NCBI RefSeq assembly: GCF_003269295.1
Contig: NZ_QLTT01000006.1
Span: 372,001 to 436,000 of the forward strand
Direction of reading: 5' to 3'
DNA from: Lentzea atacamensis
GTDB taxonomy: Bacteria; Actinomycetota; Actinomycetes; Mycobacteriales; Pseudonocardiaceae
DNA length: 64,000 nucleotides
The notes beneath the pieces are model-generated. The model was not told the origin of the DNA. It did no database searches and saw only the letters and a list, made by a program, of their open reading frames with translations. This document shows positions 19,111 to 27,247 of the stretch, one piece after another. The first letter of the stretch is position 1. Every line of letters starts with the position of its first letter. A program made the translations under genes and the position numbers.

Positions 19111-19947
19111 TCAGCAGGTGAGATCACGAATTTCGCTCGCCGACACGAACACCATCTCGTCGAGCGGCGCCCCCGCGTCGACCACGACCCCCACGCCGAG
19201 CGGCGCCACGAACGGCAGCAGCTCCGCGCACTCGACCTCGAGCCACCGGTCCTCCCACGGCAGGCCCTTGAGCGTGCGGTAGGCCGCCAGCCGGTCGAGG
19301 CCGGTGAAGACGAGCACCGACTGCTCGTGCCCCTCGACCGCGGTGGCCATCAGCCCCGGCCTGCCGGGATCCGGCAGGTACACGGTGGTGGTGAGCAGCT
19401 CCGCGACGATCCCGGGATCACCCGCCCGCGCCAGTTCCCGCAGCCGCGGCTCCCCCACCACGGGCTTGCGGTACATCGGCTGCCCGAGCAACTGGTGCTC
19501 GAGGTCCAGCGCGGACGCGGGCACGGCGGGATCGACTACGAAGTGCGGCACGCAGTGCAACGACGGCGGGATGTCGCCGGTCGTGGCACCCGGCAGCACG
19601 ACGACGATCACCTTGCGCTGGAACAGCTCCGGCTCGCGCATCAGCAGCCCGCGCAGGTGCTTGAGCTCGTACTCGGCACCGCGGCTCAGCGGGTTGCGGC
19701 CGCTGAAGGCGAGCTTCCAGCCGGACGACACCGCCACCACGATGCGGTCGGCGTCCTCCATGCGCTGCAAGCAGAACGTCGACCAGTCAACGGGTTCGTG
19801 CTGGTGGTAGAGGTCGATGTCGGCATCCGCGCCGATGTGGTGCAGCAACTCTGCGAACCGGTGCACCGTGGCCCGCCAGGCCTGCGTGCGCACAGCGTCC
19901 CAGCCGGGACTGGTGTGCGCCCAGACCACGAAGACCTCGGGACGCAT
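19111..19947 (-). CDS. SEFIR-SseB two-domain protein
   Basis: The 278-residue protein begins with MRPEVFVVWAHTSPGWDAV, followed by DADIDLYHQHEP and MEDADRIVVAVSSGWK. This arrangement matches SEFIR domains, TIR-like modules first known from interleukin-17 receptors. The C-terminal part (about 165-278) resembles the SseB domain, with YLPDPGRPGLMATAVEGH and a final MVFVSASEIRDL. SEFIR domains mediate homotypic assembly; bacterial roles are poorly known. The gene lies directly upstream of the two type VII-like proteins, 45 bp away. A longer upstream frame overlaps the next gene and was not used. Confidence 0.72.
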   Translation of the reverse strand: MRPEVFVVWAHTSPGWDAVRTQAWRATVHRFAELLHHIGADADIDLYHQHEPVDWSTFCLQRMEDADRIVVAVSSGWKLAFSGRNPLSRGAEYELKHLRGLLMREPELFQRKVIVVVLPGATTGDIPPSLHCVPHFVVDPAVPASALDLEHQLLGQPMYRKPVVGEPRLRELARAGDPGIVAELLTTTVYLPDPGRPGLMATAVEGHEQSVLVFTGLDRLAAYRTLKGLPWEDRWLEVECAELLPFVAPLGVGVVVDAGAPLDEMVFVSASEIRDLTC

Positions 19948-19972
19948 CGGCACATCATGGCAGCCGGGCACC

Positions 19973-20527
19973 TCAGCCGTCGTAGACCTCGTGATCCGAC
20001 TGCGCCCGTGAAGCGCCCTCGCCCGCCGACCCGCTCGACGACCTCGCGGCCGGGTCCGGAGCCACCGGGAGGCTGCCGAGGCCCGCGACGTGTTCGACGG
20101 TCCACAGGTGCCGCGCGGCCGGGTTCTTCTCGACGAAGGAGTCGCCGAAGCCGTAGGTGGCGACGCGGGCGTCCTGCAGGCCGAACATCTCCACGGTGAT
20201 CTGTGAACCGAGCAGACCCTTCTCGCCGGGCGCACAGACCAGTTCCAGCCGGACGCGGATCCACTGCGGGACGTCCGCCGGATCGGCTTCGAGCTCTGAG
20301 GAGACCGCGGTGCAGAACGAGCCGTGGGCGCGTGCCACGAAAGCCGCGCGGAAGACGACGAGCTCACCGGCCGTGCAGCCGGTGAGAACGCGCGCTTCCA
20401 CAGCAGACTCCGTTGAGGTGACTACGGGGCGGGCGGCCGCGCACCTCGCGGCGGGGGCTGCGGACGAGGCCGCTGCTCCACCGGAGGTGACGGCCACGAG
20501 TAATAACGCGGCGGCCAGAGATCTCAT
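19973..20527 (-). CDS. Secreted protein of unknown function
   Basis: The 184-residue product has a Sec signal peptide (MRSLAAALLLVAVTSGGAAA) and a mature domain with four Cys that could form two disulfides. A disordered Ser/Gly/Ala-rich tail ends the protein. No family was recognised. It lies 25 bp upstream of the SEFIR-SseB gene on the same strand, so co-transcription is plausible. Confidence 0.65.
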   Translation of the reverse strand: MRSLAAALLLVAVTSGGAAASSAAPAARCAAARPVVTSTESAVEARVLTGCTAGELVVFRAAFVARAHGSFCTAVSSELEADPADVPQWIRVRLELVCAPGEKGLLGSQITVEMFGLQDARVATYGFGDSFVEKNPAARHLWTVEHVAGLGSLPVAPDPAARSSSGSAGEGASRAQSDHEVYDG

Positions 20528-20622
20528 GCGAGAAAGTTATTTGCGGACGCGGCCTTCCTCACCGAACTTCACCCCACAGATGGGTGAGGCTCCGCTCGCC
20601 GTCCGAAGTGGACCAGCGCGCG

Positions 20623-21000
20623 TCAGTGATCGCCGTGGCCGTGGTCGTGCTCTGGCGCGAACGGCTGGTAGATGTAGAACATCGTGACCGGCTCGTCTCC
20701 GGCCACCGTCTCGTAGTCGACGCCCGGCGGCACGAACGCGTACGAGCCCGCCCCCGCCTCGATGCCACCGATGCTGACCTTGCCGTCGATGATCCACGTG
20801 TGCTGCGTCGCCGACGGGTGGTTGTGGCCGACATCGCGCGCACCCGGAGCCATCTGGATCAGGCCCACGATGGTGTCGCCGTTGGGAGACTTCCACAGCA
20901 ACTTGTTCTGCAGCCGTTCGTCGCCGTGCAGCGGGAACGACTTCAACTGCTCGAGTGCTTCTGGCGAGATAACGGTGACTCTGTCCGGCGTTGCGGTCAT
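20623..21000 (-). CDS. Cupin domain protein
   Basis: The 125-residue cytosolic protein is a single cupin barrel. Metal ligands appear in HNHPSATQHTWIIDG (His-x-His, then His), with the second motif around PPGVDYETVAGDEPV. The tail is His/Asp-rich (EHDHGHGDH) and may bind metal. An ATG at 21000 was chosen; a longer frame upstream adds a basic, non-conserved leader. The substrate cannot be predicted. Confidence 0.8.
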   Translation of the reverse strand: MTATPDRVTVISPEALEQLKSFPLHGDERLQNKLLWKSPNGDTIVGLIQMAPGARDVGHNHPSATQHTWIIDGKVSIGGIEAGAGSYAFVPPGVDYETVAGDEPVTMFYIYQPFAPEHDHGHGDH

Positions 21001-21082
21001 GGTGCGGCGCCTTTCGAATTGCCTGCGGGATGGCGAAAGGCTAACCATGACCTGCCCACAGCACACCAGCACACGTGGTCGC

Positions 21083-21430
21083 TCACCTCTCCCGCGAATG
21101 CACCTCTTCCGGCCGCCTCGCCAGGACGATCGTCACGAGCAGCCCCGTCACGGCCAGCACACCGAGCGACTGCGCGAGGCGGGTGGTGCGCCCGAGCGAA
21201 CACTGGTGCAGGAAGGAGTCCCAGTACTGGCGTTCGACGTCGCTGCGGTCGTAGCCCTGCGGGTTGAAGTAGAGCGTGCTGCCGCAGTTGGTCGACTCGT
21301 GGTCGCCCGGCACGCGAAACGAGATCGGGAACATCAGCAGCAACGCGACGACGACACACCCTGCCAGCGCGATCCGGACCGGTGTGAACCAACCTCTCAG
21401 TTCGTCCCCCACCGGTCCGATGCCAGCCAC
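21083..21430 (-). CDS. Two-pass membrane protein of unknown function
   Basis: The 115-residue protein has membrane segments at about 18-38 and 85-104, with an external loop between them holding two Cys (TNCGS and HQCSL) that may be disulfide-bonded. It ends in a charged tail. It lies 5 bp after the lipoprotein gene stop on the same strand, so the two likely form one transcript. No family was recognised. Confidence 0.6.
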   Translation of the reverse strand: MAGIGPVGDELRGWFTPVRIALAGCVVVALLLMFPISFRVPGDHESTNCGSTLYFNPQGYDRSDVERQYWDSFLHQCSLGRTTRLAQSLGVLAVTGLLVTIVLARRPEEVHSRER

Positions 21431-21435
21431 TCAGA

Positions 21436-22175
21436 TCAGCTGCACTTGGCTTCCGCGTTGAACAACAGGAACGTCGTGAGCTTGCCGTCGGTGAAGAGGA
21501 AGCTCAGCACGACGCCCTGCTGACCGGGCACCGGCACGTCGAACGTCTTGTCGTCCTTCTGCTCGGCGTTGGGGAAGGCCGCCTTGAACTGGTCGACCGT
21601 GGCACCCTTGCCGACGTCCTTGGCCGCCGTGGCGCCGGGCGGCGGCAAGATCATCCGGATCTTGTCACCGGCGAACAGCACGCCACCGTTGGCCTCACGC
21701 GCCTCGGCACGCTCCGCGATGCGCTGCGTGGACTTCACGGACAGCTGGACCACCGCGTTGCTCGCCTCCGCGGAGGCAGCGAGCCGTTCCGCGTGCGCGG
21801 CGTAGTCAGCGGCACCCGCGTTCGCGCCAGGTGCCGGTCCGATCGCGGCCCTGGCCTCGTCGGCGGCTTTCTGCGCGGCCTCGTACTTCTGCTCGATCTC
21901 GGCGTCCTCGGCGAGCTGCTTCGGGTCCGGTGCCGGTGCGCCGTGATACCGGTAGTCCTCGCAGTTGCCGGACTTGCCCGCGCCCGTGGCGGCGAGATCG
22001 CCGGTGGCGAGCGCTTCCTGCTTGGACATTCCTGGCTTCAGCTTCCCGAAACCCTTGACGTCGAAGTACTTCTCTGCGTGGACGACTGCGGCTGCTGGTC
22101 CCCCGACGAGCAACCGACGGCGGCAAGTGCTGCCACCACGACGAATACCGCTTTGAATCCCCCAGAGTTCTTCAC
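21436..22175 (-). pseudogene. Secreted lipoprotein with a frameshift after the signal peptide
   Basis: A GTG at 22175 starts a lipoprotein signal (VKNSGGFKAVFVVVAALAAV, then lipobox Cys in VGCSSGDQQ). The mature part, from EKYFDVKGFGKLKPGMSKQE to the stop at 21436, lies in a different frame. The switch falls near 22075-22085, within the first residues after the lipid anchor. The mature part has a long helical region rich in Ala/Glu and a C-terminal domain ending FTDGKLTTFLLFNAEAKCS. Either one base is missing from the sequence or the gene is broken. Confidence 0.6.
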
Positions 22176-22297
22176 CGGCACAAACCATCCGGCAAGCAAC
22201 ACCAACCGAACCGAGTTTCAGACGACGTCCACATCGGACAGGGTGGAGAGAACCCTTGGGAGGGCCGCGATGCCGAAGGCGAGCCGGCCCGGGGTCC

Positions 22298-22337
22298 GGG
22301 GCGGAGCCCCGGCTGGGGTCTGGGGGCTCCGCCCCCA
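22298..22337. repeat. REP-like pair of GC hairpins
   Basis: Two short palindromes stand close together: GGGGCGGAGCCCC (22298-22310) and TGGGGGCTCCGCCCCCA (22321-22337). Such GGGGCTCCGCCCC units are scattered between genes in many actinomycete genomes. Here they fill the space between the broken lipoprotein gene and tRNA-Ala. They may act as a terminator or be simple repetitive DNA. Confidence 0.6.
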
Positions 22338-22396
22338 GAAGACACGCGGAACGCAAAATGGCGAGCGCTCTTTGCGAGCACTCGCCACCTATTGCG

Positions 22397-22469
22397 TGGA
22401 GCTGAGGGGAATCGAACCCCTGACCTTCTCGATGCGAACGAGACGCGCTACCAACTGTGCTACAGCCCC
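22397..22469 (-). tRNA. tRNA-Ala (anticodon CGC)
   Basis: The 73-nt cloverleaf folds fully. Acceptor GGGGCTG pairs with CAGCTCC, the D loop holds AGTTGGTAGC, the anticodon stem TCTCG/CGAGA presents loop TTCGCAT with anticodon CGC, and the T arm is CAGGGGTTCGATTCCCCT. The discriminator is A; CCA is not encoded. It reads GCG alanine codons. Confidence 0.95.
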
Positions 22470-22502
22470 TTGCGGTGTTACGAGAGAACTATAGCAGGGG
22501 TT

Positions 22503-22527
22503 GAGGGGGTGTTTTCACCACCCCCTC
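22503..22527 (-). terminator. Hairpin terminator after glpR
   Basis: GAGGGGGTG (22503-22511) and CACCCCCTC (22519-22527) form a 9-bp stem with a 7-base loop. It abuts the glpR stop codon, so it probably ends that transcript before tRNA-Ala. Confidence 0.6.
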
Positions 22528-23244
22528 CTATGCCCCGACAGCACCTCGGTACCGCAGCGACTCCAGTCCCTCTAACTCGACGAACACCGGATCTTCGTCG
22601 TCGGAGTCGACCGGGATCGTGCCCGGATGCACGTAGTACTCGTAGCGCGGCAACGGTGGCAGCGCCGGCATCTCGTCGACGACCTCGACCTGGATGGTCT
22701 CGGCCTCCTCGGCGACCGGGGCGGCAGCGGGCGCGGGAACCTCCGCGACCTGCTGAGCCTGCGGACCGGTCGCACGGCGGCGACGCACCTGCTGCAGCCT
22801 CGCGAGCCGGCGTGCGCGGATCTCCTCCTCGATCCGCACCTGCCGGCGCAGGTACGTCAGGTAGCCCACGAGCAGGAGGTCGACTCCGGCGTGGCCGTAC
22901 CAGAGCGGCTGGTAGAACACTCCCGCCACGACACCGGTGACGATGGCGGCGACCAGCAGGAACGCCACGACTCTGCGGCGGAACGCGTACTTGGCCTGTG
23001 CCACCAGTGCGGCGGATTCCGGGTCGTAGCCACCACGGCCGCGCCGGAACGGGCGTTCGACGTACTCCTCTTCGTCGAAGTAGTCGTCGTCCAGGTCGTG
23101 GATGTCGTCGTACTCGGCGTCGGGCATGGCGTCGTACTCCTCCCCCACGCTGCGCGCACTCTCCTGGCGCTTGCGGGCCAACATGGGGACGAGGACGACC
23201 AGCCAGGCCACGACCAGCGCAACGATGATCAGCGAGCTCGGCAT
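22528..23244 (-). CDS. glpR: Divisome membrane protein GlpR/SepX (gephyrin-like receptor)
   Basis: The 238-residue protein has an N-terminal membrane segment (SLIIVALVVAWLVVLVPML), an acidic linker with many Asp/Glu, a paired membrane hairpin around 90-135 and a Pro/Ala-rich acidic cytosolic tail. This architecture and the linkage to rimJ, glp and galU match GlpR of corynebacteria and SepX of Streptomyces, membrane proteins that organise cell division. In corynebacteria GlpR binds the MoeA-like protein Glp. The assignment rests mainly on synteny and topology, since the sequence is low in motifs. Confidence 0.8.
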   Translation of the reverse strand: MPSSLIIVALVVAWLVVLVPMLARKRQESARSVGEEYDAMPDAEYDDIHDLDDDYFDEEEYVERPFRRGRGGYDPESAALVAQAKYAFRRRVVAFLLVAAIVTGVVAGVFYQPLWYGHAGVDLLLVGYLTYLRRQVRIEEEIRARRLARLQQVRRRRATGPQAQQVAEVPAPAAAPVAEEAETIQVEVVDEMPALPPLPRYEYYVHPGTIPVDSDDEDPVFVELEGLESLRYRGAVGA

Positions 23245-23399
23245 TCCCCGTTCACCTCCCCCGGCCCACGCGTGGTGCTGTCACCACGCTAGTCACAACA
23301 GTCACACCAGTGTCGGAGGCTCGCCGAGCGCGGTGCGTACCAAAGTGTGGTGTATCACCCACTTTTGGGTGAAGCGATTACGACGAACGGAAGCAACTG

Positions 23400-24053
23400 T
23401 CAGGGAAGACGGCCCTCTCCGCGTGCAACCAAACGGCGCACTAGGCCATCCGGTATCTCTTCGGCCGTGAGCGCGAAGCAGAGGTGATCGCGCCACTGGC
23501 CGGCAACATCCAGATAACGCTTGAAGAGGCCTTCCTCGCGATAGCCGGACTTCTCGAGCACACGGATCGAGGCCGCGTTCTCGGGCCGGACCGTCGCTTC
23601 GAGGCGGTGCAGACCAGCCTCGCGGAAAGCGTGGTCGGTGAGCAACGCCACGGCCGCCGTTGCGACGCCTCCGCCCGCCCGATCAGCGGCTACCCAGTAG
23701 CCGATCCAGGCCGACAGCAGCGAGCCCCTGACGATGTTGCCGACGGTGATCTGACCGGCAACCTCGCCGTCCACCAAGATCATGAAAGGCAGCGTGGTGC
23801 CGCGCCTGGCCATGGCGCGCAGCGACGACCACTGGGCGGGCCAGGAGAGCGTCGCGTTGCGCTCGTCCCAGCCCTCCGGCGCGGTGGGTTCCCACTGCTC
23901 CAGGTAGTCGCGGTCACGGATCCGCAGCCGCGACCACTTGCCACCGTCGAAGAGCCGCGGCCCGCGCAGGACGACCGTTCCCGCGCGCACCTCGATGGGC
24001 CCCAGCCGGACTGGCCAGCCGGGGTGTCGGCCGAGATCCGCGAATACGCTCAT
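23400..24053 (-). CDS. GNAT family acetyltransferase, RimJ type
   Basis: The 217-residue cytosolic enzyme belongs to the RimJ/RimL group that acetylates N-terminal amines of proteins. Acetyl-CoA-binding features are WVAADRAGGGVATAAV and the C-terminal NAASIRVLEKSGYREEGLF. The ATG at 24053 overlaps the glp stop by one base (TGATG), indicating coupling. The 155 bp after the stop of glpR's start region (23245-23399) hold no gene. It sits inside the glp-glpR module, where a rimJ gene is regularly found. Confidence 0.85.
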   Translation of the reverse strand: MSVFADLGRHPGWPVRLGPIEVRAGTVVLRGPRLFDGGKWSRLRIRDRDYLEQWEPTAPEGWDERNATLSWPAQWSSLRAMARRGTTLPFMILVDGEVAGQITVGNIVRGSLLSAWIGYWVAADRAGGGVATAAVALLTDHAFREAGLHRLEATVRPENAASIRVLEKSGYREEGLFKRYLDVAGQWRDHLCFALTAEEIPDGLVRRLVARGEGRLP

Positions 24054-25276
24054 CAACCGCGCTGCGCGAGGAAGCTGACGAGCACCTCTTCGCCGACGGA
24101 GACCTCGGTGACGTCCTCCTCGACCATGATCAGGCAGTTGGCTTCCGCCAGTGACGCGAGCAGGTGCGCCCCTGACGTGCCGAGCGGCTGCACCAGGTAC
24201 TCGCCGTTGTCCGCGTCGCGCAGCAGCTGGCCGCGCAGGAAGCCGCGGCGGCCCTTCGTCGACGACAGCGGCGACAGCAGGCGAGCCGACACCGCGCGGC
24301 GGTACGGGTTCTTCTTGCCCAGCGCGGCCCTGATCAACGGCCTGACCAGCACCTCGAACACCACGAGCGCGCTCATCGGGTTCGCGGGCAGCAGGAAGGT
24401 CGGCACCGCGTCCGGGCCGAGCCGCCCGAAGCCCTGCGCTGAGCCGGGGTGCATGGCGATGCGGGTGACGTCCATGTCGCCGAGCTCGGCCAGCGCGGCC
24501 TTGACCTCGTCGCCGATCGAGCCGCCCACGCCACCGGCGATGACGACGATCTCGGAGAGCAGCAGCCGGCCCTCGACGACCTCGCGCAGCCGGCGCGGGT
24601 CGGCGGACATGATGCCGACCCGGCTGACCTCGGCCCCCGCGTCACGCGCGGCGGCGGCCAGCGCGTACGAGTTCACGTCGTAGACCTGCCCCTGACCGGG
24701 CGTGCGATCGACGTCGACGAGCTCCTCGCCGAGCGAGATCACCGACACCCGCGGGCGCGGGTGGACGAGCACCTTGTTGCGTCCGACCGCAGCCAGCAGA
24801 CCCACCTGAGCAGCACCGATGGACGAGCCACGACGCACGGCGACGTCGCCGGTCTGCACGTCCTCGCCGGTGCGGCGGACGAACCCGGCGGACGGCACGC
24901 TGCGGTTCACCGTGACCTTGGCGTGGTGTCCGTCGGTGTAGCCGAGCGGAACGACCGCGTCGGCCAGCGTGGGCAGCGGCGCACCGGTCGCGACCCGCAC
25001 CGCCTGGCCGGGCTGGAGCCGGCGCGGCTGCCGGGAGCCGGCCGGGATCTCGCCCACGACCGGCAGCTGCACGGGGTTCGCGTTCGCGCCGGAAACGTCG
25101 ACGCTGCGCACGGCATAGCCGTCCACCGCGGCCTGGTCGAAGCCGGGCAACGCGCGTTCCGCGACGACCTCCTCCGCGCAGAGCAGGCCCTGCGACTCCG
25201 AGATCGCCACCCGCACGGGTGCGGGCCGCACCGCGGCCGCGATCACCCGAGCGAGCTGCTCGTCCACTGACCTCAT
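24053..25276 (-). CDS. glp: Molybdotransferase-like divisome protein Glp
   Basis: The 407-residue MoeA/gephyrin homologue has the N-terminal FDQAAVDGYAVRS, the central TGAPLPTLADAVVPLGYTDG, the MogA-like domain and the C-terminal barrel. Several catalytic MoeA motifs are altered: SLGEELVD, GGVGGSIGDEV and LPANPMSALVVFE replace the usual TGDEL, GGVSxGDxD and LPGNPxS forms. This fits Glp, the MoeA paralogue that works with FtsZ and GlpR in division, rather than a molybdenum insertase. The ATG at 25276 matches homologues; the longer frame is spurious. No other molybdenum-cofactor genes adjoin. Confidence 0.85.
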   Translation of the reverse strand: MRSVDEQLARVIAAAVRPAPVRVAISESQGLLCAEEVVAERALPGFDQAAVDGYAVRSVDVSGANANPVQLPVVGEIPAGSRQPRRLQPGQAVRVATGAPLPTLADAVVPLGYTDGHHAKVTVNRSVPSAGFVRRTGEDVQTGDVAVRRGSSIGAAQVGLLAAVGRNKVLVHPRPRVSVISLGEELVDVDRTPGQGQVYDVNSYALAAAARDAGAEVSRVGIMSADPRRLREVVEGRLLLSEIVVIAGGVGGSIGDEVKAALAELGDMDVTRIAMHPGSAQGFGRLGPDAVPTFLLPANPMSALVVFEVLVRPLIRAALGKKNPYRRAVSARLLSPLSSTKGRRGFLRGQLLRDADNGEYLVQPLGTSGAHLLASLAEANCLIMVEEDVTEVSVGEEVLVSFLAQRG

Positions 25277-25292
25277 GTGTTGGTCCTCGCGC

Positions 25293-26177
25293 TCAGGAGT
25301 TGTCGAGGCGTTCCCGCAACCACTCACGCAGGTCGGGTCCGTACTCCGGGGTCTTGAGTGCGAAGTCAACCGCAGCGCGCAGGAATCCGGCGGGATTCCC
25401 AAGATCGTGTCGCCCACCGCGGTGGACCACGACGTGCACGGGGTGACCCTCCGCGATCAGCAGCGCGATGGCATCGGTGAGCTGCAGTTCACCGCCGGCA
25501 CCAGGCGTGATGCGCTTGAGGGCGTCGAAGATCGCGCGGTCGAGCAGGTAGCGCCCGGCGGCGGCGAACGTCGACGGCGCGTCCTCCGGCTTGGGCTTCT
25601 CCACCATGCCGACGACCTGCTTGACGTCGTCGTTCCCGGTGTCGCGGACGTCGAACACGCCGTACGCGGAGATCTGCTCACGCGGGATGTCGAACGCCAG
25701 CAGGACGCTGCCGCCCTTCTCCTCGCGAACCTTCGCCATCTTCTTGAGCGCGTCGGTCGGCAGGATGATGTCGTCCGGCAGAAGCACCGCGACGGCATCG
25801 TCCTCACCTGTCAGGTTGCCCTCGGCGCACCCGACGGCGTGACCGAGGCCGAGCGCCTGCTCCTGGATCGCGGTCTCCGCCTTGATCAGCTGCGGGGCGC
25901 GCTGGATCTTCTCGACGAGGTCGGACTTGCCGCGGGCGGCCAGCGTCTGCTCGAGCTCGGGGTTGGCGTCGAAGTAGTTCGCGACCGACGCCTTCTCCGG
26001 CGAGGTGACGATGACCAGCTTCGTCGCCCCCGCCTCGGCCGCTTCCCTGGCCACGTACTCGATGGCCGGGGTGTCGACCAGCGGCAGCAACTCCTTCGGC
26101 ACGGACTTGGTCGTGGGGAGGAAACGGGTGCCCAAGCCGGCCGCGGGCACGATAGCGGTGTGGAAGGCGCTGCTCAT
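25293..26177 (-). CDS. galU: UTP-glucose-1-phosphate uridylyltransferase
   Basis: GalU makes UDP-glucose from UTP and glucose-1-phosphate for cell-envelope glycans. The 294-residue product shows PAAGLGTRFLPTTKSVPKEL, LPLVDTPAIEYV, GLGHAVGCAE and VLLPDDII. It precedes glp by 16 bp on the same strand. It is divergent from the cyclo-ligase gene, with 38 bp between starts; this head-to-head pair is conserved in actinobacteria. Confidence 0.96.
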   Translation of the reverse strand: MSSAFHTAIVPAAGLGTRFLPTTKSVPKELLPLVDTPAIEYVAREAAEAGATKLVIVTSPEKASVANYFDANPELEQTLAARGKSDLVEKIQRAPQLIKAETAIQEQALGLGHAVGCAEGNLTGEDDAVAVLLPDDIILPTDALKKMAKVREEKGGSVLLAFDIPREQISAYGVFDVRDTGNDDVKQVVGMVEKPKPEDAPSTFAAAGRYLLDRAIFDALKRITPGAGGELQLTDAIALLIAEGHPVHVVVHRGGRHDLGNPAGFLRAAVDFALKTPEYGPDLREWLRERLDNS

Positions 26178-26215
26178 GGGCTGCGATGCTAACGACATAC
26201 CGAGGGATACCCCGC

Positions 26216-26782
26216 ATGACGTCCTATGTTCGTGACCGTAAGGCCACGCTGCGTTCACGGTTGCTGGCGGAAAGGCGCGCGGTTTCGCCCGAAGACCGCG
26301 CCGTGGAGGCCGCGGCGCTCGCGGCCCACGTGGCCGCGCTGGACGTTCGTCCTGATCAGACGGTGTGCGCGTTCCTGCCGGTCGGATCGGAGCCCGGTGA
26401 CGCGTCGTGGCTCGACGGGCTGCGGTGCCGGGTGCTGCTGCCGATCGTGACGGGCGAATCGCCGCTCGACTGGGCCGTCCACACCGGGCCGGCCGGGCTC
26501 GTTCCCGCCGCGTTCCGGTTGATGGAGCCGTCCGGTCCCCGGCTGGGGCCCTCGGCGATCGCTGAAGCCTCCCTGGTGCTGGTGCCCGCGCTGGCGGTGT
26601 CGCTGGACGGGGTGCGGCTCGGGAAGGGGCAGGGGCACTACGACAGGTCGTTGCCACTGGTCAAAGCCCCGTTGGTGGCCGTCGTGCGGGATTGCGAGGT
26701 GCTTGAGGAGGTGCCCGCGGAGCCTCACGACGTGCGGATGGACGGGATCCTGACGCCGTCTGCGGGCCTGCGGTGGCTGTGA
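26216..26782 (+). CDS. 5-formyltetrahydrofolate cyclo-ligase
   Basis: This cytosolic ATP-dependent enzyme converts 5-formyl-THF to 5,10-methenyl-THF. The 188-residue product has the C-terminal folate/ATP motif RLGKGQGHYDRSL and LVPALAVSLDGV. The ATG at 26216 follows GAGGGA; an upstream in-frame start would reach into the galU promoter. It is divergent from galU. Confidence 0.9.
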   Translation: MTSYVRDRKATLRSRLLAERRAVSPEDRAVEAAALAAHVAALDVRPDQTVCAFLPVGSEPGDASWLDGLRCRVLLPIVTGESPLDWAVHTGPAGLVPAAFRLMEPSGPRLGPSAIAEASLVLVPALAVSLDGVRLGKGQGHYDRSLPLVKAPLVAVVRDCEVLEEVPAEPHDVRMDGILTPSAGLRWL

Positions 26783-26876
26783 CGTTGACCTGTGGTGTTT
26801 GCGCTCCGGGAAGGTCCTGTCGCAAAATCGTGTTGGCACTCACAACGGTCGAGTGCCAGATCTAGGAGCGAACACA

Positions 26877-27173
26877 GTGCCTACGTACCAGTACGCCTGC
26901 ACCGCGTGTGAGCACCGGTTCGAGGCTGTGCAGTCGTTCAGCGACGCCTCCCTCACCGAGTGCCCGGAGTGCTCTGGCAAGCTGCGCAAGCTCTTCGGCG
27001 CCGTTGGTGTCGTCTTCAAGGGCAGCGGTTTCTACCGCACGGACAGCCGCTCCGGCTCGTCCAAGAGCACGTCGTCCACGACGTCCTCCACGCCCGCGGC
27101 GACCACCTCGTCGTCCTCGTCCTCCTCGGACTCGAAGCCCGCGAGCAGCGCTCCGGCGGCCGCGGCGAGCTGA
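26877..27173 (+). CDS. FmdB family zinc-ribbon protein
   Basis: The 98-residue protein has an N-terminal zinc ribbon: MPTYQYACTACEHRFE and CPECSGKLRK supply two CxxC pairs. A Phe-rich strand VFKGSGFYRTD follows, then a disordered Ser/Thr/Ala tail of about 40 residues. It starts at GTG 26877 behind AGGAGCG. The molecular function of FmdB-like proteins is unsettled. It follows the cyclo-ligase gene by about 95 bp. Confidence 0.88.
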   Translation: MPTYQYACTACEHRFEAVQSFSDASLTECPECSGKLRKLFGAVGVVFKGSGFYRTDSRSGSSKSTSSTTSSTPAATTSSSSSSSDSKPASSAPAAAAS

Positions 27174-27216
27174 AGATCGCGAGTTGTCCACAACTTGCGG
27201 CTGAGCCCCCATTGAC

Positions 27217-27247
27217 ATGCCCCCGACGGCCTTACCGTCGGGGGCAT
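27217..27247. terminator. 13-bp hairpin overlapping the SAF gene start codon
   Basis: ATGCCCCCGACGG (27217-27229) pairs perfectly with CCGTCGGGGGCAT (27235-27247) over a 5-base loop. It follows the FmdB gene by about 45 bp, as a terminator would. The 3' arm includes the first two bases of the next gene's ATG (27246) and the only purine-rich stretch before it. It could end fmdB transcription or mask the SAF start. Confidence 0.6.
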
